NCBI GenBank assembly: GCA_947464515.1
Contig: CANHXF010000133.1
Span: forward strand, 1-5,474
Direction: 5' to 3'
Source of the DNA: Flavobacteriales bacterium
GTDB lineage: Bacteria; Bacteroidota; Bacteroidia; NS11-12g; UBA955
Length of the DNA stretch: 5,474 nt
In this document: piece by piece, positions 1 through 5,474 of the stretch
Numbering within the stretch: the stretch's first letter is position 1
Layout of the letters: every line of letters begins with the position of its first letter
Position numbers and translations under genes: made by a program
The notes under the pieces: generated by a model
Seen by the model: only the letters and a program-made list of their open reading frames with translations
The model's database searches: none
What the model was told of the DNA's origin: nothing

Positions 1-1302
1 ACGGAAGCCGATAATGATTTGTTTTATGGCACCGCTTGGGGCAATGGAAGTTGCAGGGTTTGGGGGCCATTGGACAAGATCAATATCAAGATGGATATGA
101 CGCCCTCCGAAAATAGTAAGTTGAGTATTCTCTACCCCACTCTCGGTGCAAATACGGTGGCTGGGAATATTGTTTTTAGGGATCATTTTGGCAAGGTGGT
201 AGGGAATTCTAAGTCCAAAAAATCCTCGTCTGGTATGGGTAATATTGATTTGATGATTCGAGCTACCCCGGACTTGGAAACGGAATTTTTGATTGATAAG
301 CGATTGGGGGATATGATCAAAGGTCGCGGAACAGGCGATATCAGGATTTTGTATGATGAAAACGAGCGTTTCTTTTTAAATGGTCAGTATACTATAAAAT
401 CTGGGTTGTATGTTTTTTCGTTGCCGGGAATCAACTTGTTGACAAAGAAAATTACGCTAACGGAAGGGGGTAAAATCACCTGGGTTGGAGATCCTTACGA
501 TGCAAATCTTGCGCTATCGGGCAAAATCGAAAAGAGAATTTCTCCGGCACAGTTGATGGTAGGAAGTGGTAACGCATCTAGTACCAATTATCCGCCTACA
601 CTGATTGTGAGTGTATTGAATATCAACGGTAGTTTGATGAGGCCACAGATTGGATTTGATTTGCAGGCTCCTGAATTGGCCGTGAGTGCGGGAAGCAATA
701 GCGATGTGAATGCGGTGATTCAGAGGATTCGGCAAGACAAAGATGAAACGATGCGACAGGCGATTGCATTGTTGATTTTTGGTAACTTTTTACCCCCTTC
801 GTTTTCCAGTGGTAACCCAACGAGTGGCAACGTGGTGAGTGGTGCAGGTGTTGCGGGGAACAGCGTATCGAATATCGCATCTAACGTGGTGAATGATATC
901 TTTCAGAAGTATGGTATTAAGACAAAGATTCAGGTGAATATTGATGATGTGAGGAGGAATAGTGGGACAAGTAGCAATACCCAAGTCTTTGTAAATAGCG
1001 AATGGAATTTGAGTGATCGTCTAAAGCTTAACTTGAACTACGATCCTACCGTAGCGGTTTTGGTGAATAGTGTTGCCGTACCGTTGAATTTCAATCTCGA
1101 ATATTCCACTCGAAATGAGAATTGGAGATTAAAAATGTTCTCTCGAAGTAATAATTTGCTGCTGCAGCAAAGTGGTTCAATTACCAATGGTGTGTCGGGA
1201 AATACTTTGGGTGGAGGGGCGTTGTATCGTCGTGAATTTGAGACTTTCCGACGAAAGAAAACGCCAATTACAACCACCACAGAGGAGAAACCTGTTGAAT
1301 AA
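1..1302 (+). CDS. tamB: TamB / DUF490 family translocation and assembly module protein, C-terminal part (5' end outside window)
   Basis: The reading frame is open from base 1 (it begins T-E-A-D-N-D-L-F-Y-G) and ends with TAA at 1300-1302. The 433 residues seen are therefore the C-terminal part of a larger protein, and a TTG at 19 is not a credible start. Full-length members are usually well over a thousand residues: an N-terminal inner membrane anchor, a long periplasmic beta-helical groove, and this conserved C-terminal TamB domain, which works at the outer membrane. The family helps outer membrane protein assembly with a BamA-like partner and is also implicated in phospholipid transport. 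Family marks include DNDLFYGTA near residues 4-12, a G-x-Y-x-I-x-S-G-L-Y block near 127-137, and the signature GKITWVGDP at 157-165. Residues about 269-298 form a Gly/Ser/Asn/Val-rich, low-complexity stretch, followed by amphipathic strands to an Arg/Lys-rich end. The permease gene follows after 21 bases, which suggests co-transcription. The family call is firm; the exact role in this organism is inferred. Confidence 0.9.
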   Translation, partial: TEADNDLFYGTAWGNGSCRVWGPLDKINIKMDMTPSENSKLSILYPTLGANTVAGNIVFRDHFGKVVGNSKSKKSSSGMGNIDLMIRATPDLETEFLIDKRLGDMIKGRGTGDIRILYDENERFFLNGQYTIKSGLYVFSLPGINLLTKKITLTEGGKITWVGDPYDANLALSGKIEKRISPAQLMVGSGNASSTNYPPTLIVSVLNINGSLMRPQIGFDLQAPELAVSAGSNSDVNAVIQRIRQDKDETMRQAIALLIFGNFLPPSFSSGNPTSGNVVSGAGVAGNSVSNIASNVVNDIFQKYGIKTKIQVNIDDVRRNSGTSSNTQVFVNSEWNLSDRLKLNLNYDPTVAVLVNSVAVPLNFNLEYSTRNENWRLKMFSRSNNLLLQQSGSITNGVSGNTLGGGALYRREFETFRRKKTPITTTTEEKPVE

Positions 1303-1304
1303 TC

Positions 1305-1312
1305 TATTTTTG
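1305..1312 (+). promoter_or_regulatory. Isolated TAnnTTTG-like -7 element before the permease gene (weak)
   Basis: TATTTTTG fits the Bacteroidota -7 consensus TAnnTTTG and ends 11 bases before the GTG start of the permease. No TTG or TTTG -33 element lies at the usual 17-23 bases upstream, where the sequence is the end of the TamB coding region. It may be chance in an AT-rich junction, or a minor internal promoter within the tamB-permease operon. Confidence 0.25.
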
Positions 1313-1323
1313 AAAAAGCAATT

Positions 1324-2592
1324 GTGAATCTCAAGATTTTTTTCAGTGAAACGATGCGGGTATCAGTCTCCGCAATAAGGCAAAATAAGCTGAGAAGTGT
1401 TTTGTCGGTCTTGGGTATTACGATTGGAATTTACTGCATTATTGCCGTGTATGCTTTGGTTCATTCGCTTGAAACCAATATCAACAATCAATTTACCAAA
1501 TATGGAACCCAAGTTTTGTTTGTTCAGAAATGGCCTTGGGATGAATTTGGGGGCAATTATCCTTGGTGGAAGTATTTGAGCAGGCCCGTTTCCTCGCCTG
1601 AAGAAGCTTTGTTTTTGGAGTCGAAATTGTCTAAGAATCGCGTTGAGAGTGTGGGGTTTAATTTCGGAAGAACAGAGAAGTTGGCGGCCGAGGGGGTGAC
1701 CTTAGAGGGGGTTTCTGTAGGGTGTGTTTCGCATCAATATTTAGAAATTCAGCGCATCGCGGCAGAATATGGTCGCACCTTTACGCTGGAAGAAAGCAGG
1801 GGTGGTAGGCCGGTGGTGATACTGGGAAATAATATCGCTCTACAGCTTTTTGGTCGTGCCAACGCAATCGGGAATGTTGTGCGCGTGGGAAATCGGGTTT
1901 GTAGGGTTGTGGGTGTTTGTGCTGCGGAGGGGGCAAGTATTATCGATAATTCAAAGGACGATAGGGTTTTCATTCCGCTTAAAATGGGTATGGGGATGTA
2001 TTCGTATCGCGAGAACGACGATGCGCAGATTATGGTAAAGGCGGCAAATGGGGTAGACTTGGATGATTTATCGGTTGAGGTGGGGCAGTTGATGAGGCAG
2101 CATCGGAAAATCAAGCCGGGGAAGGAAAATACTTTTGCGGTGAATCGGATGACGATGATTACGCAGGCGGTTTCGCAGTTGTTTACTCAAATCAAGAATA
2201 TTGGTATTGTGATTGGTGGTTTTGCAATGATTGTGGGCTGCTTTGGGGTGGCGAATATTATGTTTGTGAGTGTGAAGGAGCGGACGAAGGAAATTGGTAT
2301 TCAGAAGGCTTTGGGCGCGCCGCATATTTTTATTCAGGTGCAGTTTTTATTGGAGGCGATTTGGCTTTGTTTGATAGGAGGATTGATTGGATTACTCTTT
2401 GTCTGGCTGACATTTTTGGGGTTGAATGCCATTTTAAAAGAGACCATGGGTGAGGGGTTTGTTTTGGTGTTAAGCGCTTCAGATACGCAGTTGGGACTTT
2501 GGGTTTCTGCGATTGTGGGAATCGTGGCGGGTTTTATTCCGGCCAGACAGGCGGCGCGGTTGAATCCGGTTGAGGCGATGCGTGCAAAGTAA
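1324..2592 (+). CDS. ABC transporter permease, MacB/FtsX type
   Basis: This is a 422-residue inner membrane protein with the order typical of MacB-like permeases. TM1 lies near residues 24-46, followed by a large periplasmic MacB_PCD-type domain (about 48-280) and an FtsX domain with TM segments near 283-307, 331-360 and 390-405. The cytoplasmic loop SVKERTKEIGIQKALGA (306-322), which couples to the ATPase in this family, and the C-terminal PARQAARLNPVEAMR (406-420) are textbook matches. The periplasmic domain opens with an aromatic-rich stretch including QKWPW (68-72) and YPWWKY (79-84), which I recall from Bacteroidota homologues. The GTG at 1324 is the first usable start after the in-frame TamB stop and gives the expected short helix before NKLRS; ATG at 1354 would remove ten of those residues. 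No Shine-Dalgarno sequence is visible. The protein lacks an ATPase domain, and neither an ATPase nor a MacA-like adaptor gene is in the window, so the partner must be encoded elsewhere. The substrate cannot be told; lipoprotein, peptide or drug export and mechanotransmission are all known in the family. Confidence 0.92.
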   Translation: MNLKIFFSETMRVSVSAIRQNKLRSVLSVLGITIGIYCIIAVYALVHSLETNINNQFTKYGTQVLFVQKWPWDEFGGNYPWWKYLSRPVSSPEEALFLESKLSKNRVESVGFNFGRTEKLAAEGVTLEGVSVGCVSHQYLEIQRIAAEYGRTFTLEESRGGRPVVILGNNIALQLFGRANAIGNVVRVGNRVCRVVGVCAAEGASIIDNSKDDRVFIPLKMGMGMYSYRENDDAQIMVKAANGVDLDDLSVEVGQLMRQHRKIKPGKENTFAVNRMTMITQAVSQLFTQIKNIGIVIGGFAMIVGCFGVANIMFVSVKERTKEIGIQKALGAPHIFIQVQFLLEAIWLCLIGGLIGLLFVWLTFLGLNAILKETMGEGFVLVLSASDTQLGLWVSAIVGIVAGFIPARQAARLNPVEAMRAK

Positions 2593-2607
2593 ATAAACGA
2601 TTATTTA
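2590..2607. repeat. AT-only 7-bp inverted repeat over the permease stop codon
   Basis: TAAATAA (2590-2596) and TTATTTA (2601-2607) are perfect inverted repeats around the loop ACGA, and the left arm contains the TAA stop of the permease. A stem made only of A-U pairs, without a following U-run, is too weak for a convincing intrinsic terminator. It might be a minor mRNA 3'-end structure, a protein-binding palindrome, or chance in AT-rich intergenic DNA. Confidence 0.35.
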
Positions 2608-2669
2608 ATGTCAATTTCAACGGCGAACTCCCTGAATGTGGAGATTCCTTTCTTTCTTTGTAGTAAATT

Positions 2670-4955
2670 ATGAATTTGCGCAGTTTGGGTTTGGTATTTT
2701 TCTTGTTTTTGGGGTGTGGGCAGTTTTTAGGTGCGCAAGTTTTGGATTCAGTTGGCAGTAGGGTTGTGACAACCGATTCGCTGCGGAAAGCGTTGGATGT
2801 TGCCAAAGATTCCGTTTTAGGGAAGTCGGAAAAGATGATGGGCGTTGATATTAAAGTGTCGGGTCCATTGATTGAAAATAAAGTTGATCGTTTGGTTTAT
2901 AATGCTTCACAAGATATCACATCAAAGGGCGGTTCTGCTGCGGATTTGTTGTCGAAAGTTCCAATGGTTGAGGTGGATATGGATGGGAATGTATCGATTC
3001 GTGGAAGTCGGAATTTAAAGGTGCTGATTAATGGTCGGCCCAGTGGTATGATGGCCGGGAATGTTGCCGATGCACTGCGGTCTTTTCCCGCGGATGGAAT
3101 AGATAAAGTGGAAGTAATCACAAATCCTTCGTCGAAATATGATGCAGAGGGAACTGCGGGTATCATCAATATTATTCTGAAGCAAGTTAGATTGAAGGGC
3201 AAGACGGGTTCAATGAATATGGGGCTTGGGACCCGAAGTGCGAATTTGGGAGGGGATGTTTCGATTCAGAATGGCAATACGAATTTCAGTATAAAATTGG
3301 GAGGACATTTTTGGCGCTCATGGGGGTCGGGTTGGACAAACAGGACGAATACTGTCAATGGGATTGGTTACGGATTAAAGCAGAACAATGATGTGGTGAA
3401 TTGGGGTGGCGGTCCAAGGCTTACGCTTTCGATGGATAATCAATTTAACAAAAAAAGCGGACTGTCGGTTTCTGCAACAACAAGTACCCGCATGAGAAAT
3501 TCCGACAATGATGTCGTTACCTACAGCGGCGTTTCCTCATTGCCTTTGAATTATTTGTGGGAGCAAGTCACCAACAATTTTACCTATGGATATGGTTTAG
3601 ATGTGAATTTGGATTATCGTAAAAATTTCGACAAAGTAGGCAGGGAATTGGGGATTTCGGCTCAATACAGTGGGAGTCAAGACAATACGGATTATCATTT
3701 TACACGATTGACAGAAGCGGACTTGGAAACCCGTAAAGAGCAGAGTTTGAATATTGGAAAGAACAATGAGATTTCAATGCAAGTGGATTATACAGAGCCT
3801 TTGCATGCCAAATTGCTTTGGGAAACAGGATTGAAAACCACATTAAGGTCGGTTATTAGTAATTATAGTTACGATAGCTTTAATTTTCAAAGGAACAATT
3901 ATGAGTCAATCACGGCGCGCAACAATCGGTTCGACTACTATCAGAATATTTTGGCTTTGTATTCTCAACTCACTTGGATTGCGTCGAGTAAATTCTCAAT
4001 CAAATCTGGAATTCGACATGAGTCAACCCAGTTTGGGGGTGTGATTTATCAGCCATTAAAAGAGTCGTATACAGGTCGTCCGTATCAGAACTTTATACCT
4101 TATATCAATTTAAATCGGGTGATTGGAAAGGCCGGTTTTTTGCGTTTCACCTATACCAAGAGAATTCAACGACCTAGTTTATTTTATTTGAATCCATATA
4201 CCAATTTTATTGATCCATTGAATATCACAACTGGCAATCCGCGTTTAAATGCAGAGGTATCGAACAATTATGAGATATCAACAGGGAATTACGGACAAAT
4301 TGGTGGCTGGGGATTGAATGTGTATCACCGTAGGATTGGAAACGCTATAGAAACGATGCGATATGTGGGTGAGGATAAGGTTTATAGGACCACCTATGGT
4401 AATATTGGTATCAATTACACTTCGGGATTCGATGTCAATATGAATTACAAAGGGAAGTGGAGAGGAAATGATTGGACGCTTACGTTTAACGGTGGATTGG
4501 GTTGGGTAGATATTCGCAGTGGGATAGATACAGGTTATTTGAAAGGCGCTAGAAATAAGGGATTGACCTATAACGCGGGTACAAAATTGAGCGTAAAAAT
4601 CACGAAAGAGTGGCAAGTTGAATTATGGGGTAGGTTTAATGCGCCTACATATACTTTACAGGGTTTTACAACCAATTGGTTTTTTCATATGTTGGGGGTA
4701 AAGCGCAGGTTTAAAAATGACAAAGGTGGTTTGGGGTTTGGATTAGATAATCCATTCATCCCTAAAATGGATTTCATTACTCGGGCTTCGGGGCAAGATT
4801 TCGATTATAAGAACGTTCAGCGCTTAAACATGTGGGGCGTTCGGGTGAATTTTGATTATAAGTTTGGGTCGCTCACCATTGAAAAGCCCAAGCCAGTGAA
4901 TCGCAAGCTGCAAAATGATGATTTAAAGCCACCTGGTGGACAAGAAGGCATGTAG
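2670..4955 (+). CDS. Outer membrane beta-barrel family protein, TonB-dependent receptor-like (plug plus OMP_b-brl_3 barrel)
   Basis: This 761-residue protein is predicted to sit in the outer membrane. Residues 1-23 form a signal peptide (Leu/Phe-rich core, likely cut near LGA|Q at 22-23). A short linker (about 24-57) leads into the plug domain (about 58-165), marked by VSIRGSRNLKVLINGRPS near 98-115 and VEVITNPSSKYDAEGTAGI near 137-155. The rest is a large barrel rich in alternating aromatic strands, with the conserved YTKRIQRPS (495-503) and a GNPRL motif (522-526). The last strand, ending near FDYKFGSLTI, is followed by a charged tail, which is usual in this group. Most relatives also carry a CarboxypepD_reg-like domain of roughly 90 residues between signal and plug; it is absent here. 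There is no SusD-like neighbour, so it is not a typical SusC glycan receptor; the ligand is unknown, and TonB dependence is inferred because no clear TonB box is seen. An in-frame TAA at 2664-2666 makes ATG 2670 the first possible start. It lies 77 bases after the permease and may be transcribed separately. Confidence 0.9.
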   Translation: MNLRSLGLVFFLFLGCGQFLGAQVLDSVGSRVVTTDSLRKALDVAKDSVLGKSEKMMGVDIKVSGPLIENKVDRLVYNASQDITSKGGSAADLLSKVPMVEVDMDGNVSIRGSRNLKVLINGRPSGMMAGNVADALRSFPADGIDKVEVITNPSSKYDAEGTAGIINIILKQVRLKGKTGSMNMGLGTRSANLGGDVSIQNGNTNFSIKLGGHFWRSWGSGWTNRTNTVNGIGYGLKQNNDVVNWGGGPRLTLSMDNQFNKKSGLSVSATTSTRMRNSDNDVVTYSGVSSLPLNYLWEQVTNNFTYGYGLDVNLDYRKNFDKVGRELGISAQYSGSQDNTDYHFTRLTEADLETRKEQSLNIGKNNEISMQVDYTEPLHAKLLWETGLKTTLRSVISNYSYDSFNFQRNNYESITARNNRFDYYQNILALYSQLTWIASSKFSIKSGIRHESTQFGGVIYQPLKESYTGRPYQNFIPYINLNRVIGKAGFLRFTYTKRIQRPSLFYLNPYTNFIDPLNITTGNPRLNAEVSNNYEISTGNYGQIGGWGLNVYHRRIGNAIETMRYVGEDKVYRTTYGNIGINYTSGFDVNMNYKGKWRGNDWTLTFNGGLGWVDIRSGIDTGYLKGARNKGLTYNAGTKLSVKITKEWQVELWGRFNAPTYTLQGFTTNWFFHMLGVKRRFKNDKGGLGFGLDNPFIPKMDFITRASGQDFDYKNVQRLNMWGVRVNFDYKFGSLTIEKPKPVNRKLQNDDLKPPGGQEGM

Positions 4956-4983
4956 TTGTGGATTAGTTGAGGGATGAATGCAG

Positions 4984-5012
4984 TTGAAATGGAAAACAAA
5001 AAAATAGATTTG
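4984..5012 (+). promoter_or_regulatory. Candidate Bacteroidota sigma-A promoter for the DUF3127 gene
   Basis: A TTG (4984-4986) lies 18 bases before TAGATTTG (5005-5012), which matches TAnnTTTG exactly. This fits the Bacteroidota housekeeping promoter (TTG or TTTG, about 17-23 bases, TAnnTTTG). It lies in the 61-base gap after the receptor gene, so the DUF3127 gene is probably its own transcription unit. Transcription would start about 4-8 bases after the box, which is at or next to the ATG at 5017. The match is by eye; no start site has been measured. Confidence 0.55.
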
Positions 5013-5016
5013 CGAT

Positions 5017-5403
5017 ATGGAAATTACAGGTAAAATTGTTCAGACTCTGCCGAAGCAGACGGGAAGTGCCAAGAATGGTACCACATGGGAGAAACAGGAA
5101 TTCATCATTGAGGTCCCTGGCCAGTATCCCAAAAAGGTTTGTTTTAACCTATGGGGCGACAAAATTTCTAAGTTTAATATTCAAGATGGTCAGGATTTGA
5201 CAATTTCTGTCGATGTTGAGAGTAGAGAGTATAACGGTCGTTGGTACACTGATATTCGCGCATGGAATGTGGCCAAACAAAATGCGGGAAGTGCAGTTGG
5301 GGGAACCAATAGCGCGCCGAGTTTTGATGCAATGCCATCAGGCGATCAAAGTGTGAATAGCACAGCCAGCAATCCTTTCGAGGATGATGATTTGCCATTT
5401 TAA
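5017..5403 (+). CDS. DUF3127 domain protein, OB-fold-like, with SSB-type acidic C-terminal tip
   Basis: This is a 128-residue soluble protein with no signal peptide or membrane segment. Residues 1-86 match the DUF3127 pattern common in Bacteroidota: MEITGKIVQTLPKQTG at the start, WEKQEFIIE (24-32), YPKKVCFNLWGDKI (37-50) and ESREYNGRWYTDIRAW (68-83). The run of short beta strands resembles an OB-fold. Residues about 87-119 form a Gly/Ala/Ser/Asn-rich flexible linker, and the protein ends in NPFEDDDLPF. That layout (OB-like core, disordered linker, acidic tip ending in Pro-Phe) parallels bacterial single-stranded DNA-binding protein, whose tip recruits replication and repair enzymes. A nucleic-acid-binding role is therefore a reasonable inference, but the family is formally uncharacterised as far as I know. 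ATG 5017 gives the conserved N-terminus with no missing residues. No Shine-Dalgarno sequence precedes it, and a promoter-like element ends only four bases upstream. Confidence 0.88.
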   Translation: MEITGKIVQTLPKQTGSAKNGTTWEKQEFIIEVPGQYPKKVCFNLWGDKISKFNIQDGQDLTISVDVESREYNGRWYTDIRAWNVAKQNAGSAVGGTNSAPSFDAMPSGDQSVNSTASNPFEDDDLPF

Positions 5404-5474
5404 GTGTATCGAATAGAACGCATTTGAATTTAGTGTGGGTGATTGGGGAAACGAAATTCATAAAAAACGCGTCT

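Noticed and set aside
514..1334. Several minus-strand ORFs of 64-98 codons opposite the TamB gene
   Set aside because: They lie inside a clearly conserved coding frame, have no family features, and their compositions look like antisense translation.
1749..2325. Minus-strand ORFs of 121 and 85 codons opposite the permease
   Set aside because: They are antisense shadows of a gene whose frame is supported by MacB/FtsX motifs from end to end; no initiation signal or domain is seen.
2653..2660. TTTCTTTG as a -7 promoter box for the receptor gene
   Set aside because: It misses the A of TAnnTTTG and no TTG lies at the expected distance upstream; the receptor's promoter cannot be fixed from sequence alone.
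2670..4955. Assignment of the receptor as a SusC-type glycan importer
   Set aside because: There is no SusD-like gene next to it, no carboxypeptidase-like N-terminal domain, and the plug and barrel motifs fit the separate OMP_b-brl_3 group better.
4989..5033. 14-codon ORF starting at ATG 4989 and overlapping the DUF3127 start
   Set aside because: It is very short, A-rich, and overlaps the best promoter candidate, so it would probably not be transcribed with the gene.
5425..5460. Inverted repeat TGAATTT / AAATTCA with a 22-base loop after the DUF3127 gene, as a possible terminator
   Set aside because: The stem is only 7 pairs and AT-rich, the loop is long, and a run of A rather than T follows on the + strand, so it does not fit an intrinsic terminator for this gene.
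5174..5461. Minus-strand 95-codon ORF over the DUF3127 gene and 3' end
   Set aside because: It is rich in His/Cys/Tyr with no recognisable pattern and overlaps a conserved gene; an overlapping gene is not needed to explain the sequence.

Overview
The window reads as ordinary chromosomal sequence from a member of the Bacteroidota. Four protein-coding genes, all on the + strand, occupy almost the whole window. The assignment rests on the protein families: a Bacteroidota-style TamB, a TonB-receptor-like outer membrane protein of the plug plus OMP_b-brl_3 type, and a DUF3127 protein. It is supported by the lack of Shine-Dalgarno sequences before the starts and by a TAnnTTTG-type promoter. Nothing allows placement to genus. 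No RNA gene, insertion sequence, CRISPR array, phage gene or assembly-breaking frameshift is visible.

Layout. Bases 1-1302 hold the C-terminal 433 residues of a TamB (DUF490) protein whose start lies outside the window. After 21 bases comes an FtsX/MacB-type ABC transporter permease (1324-2592, GTG start), probably in the same operon. A 77-base gap follows, with an AT-only inverted repeat over the permease stop codon. Then comes a 761-residue outer membrane beta-barrel receptor-like protein (2670-4955) that has a signal peptide but no N-terminal carboxypeptidase-regulatory-like domain. After a 61-base gap that holds the best promoter match in the window, a 128-residue DUF3127 protein (5017-5403) ends in an acidic DDDLPF tip like that of single-stranded DNA-binding protein. 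The last 71 bases (5404-5474) hold no gene that I can support, only a weak 7-base inverted repeat.

How the genes relate. The first three products all belong to the cell envelope. TamB bridges the periplasm and helps outer membrane protein or lipid delivery, the permease is an inner membrane protein that needs an ATPase not present here, and the third gene encodes an outer membrane barrel. A shared envelope role for TamB and the permease is plausible from their spacing but is inference. The DUF3127 gene looks like an independent unit with its own promoter and a likely nucleic-acid-related role. I found no convincing undescribed system. The most interesting points are the SSB-like tail on the DUF3127 protein and a promoter placed so close to its start codon that the mRNA may be leaderless.
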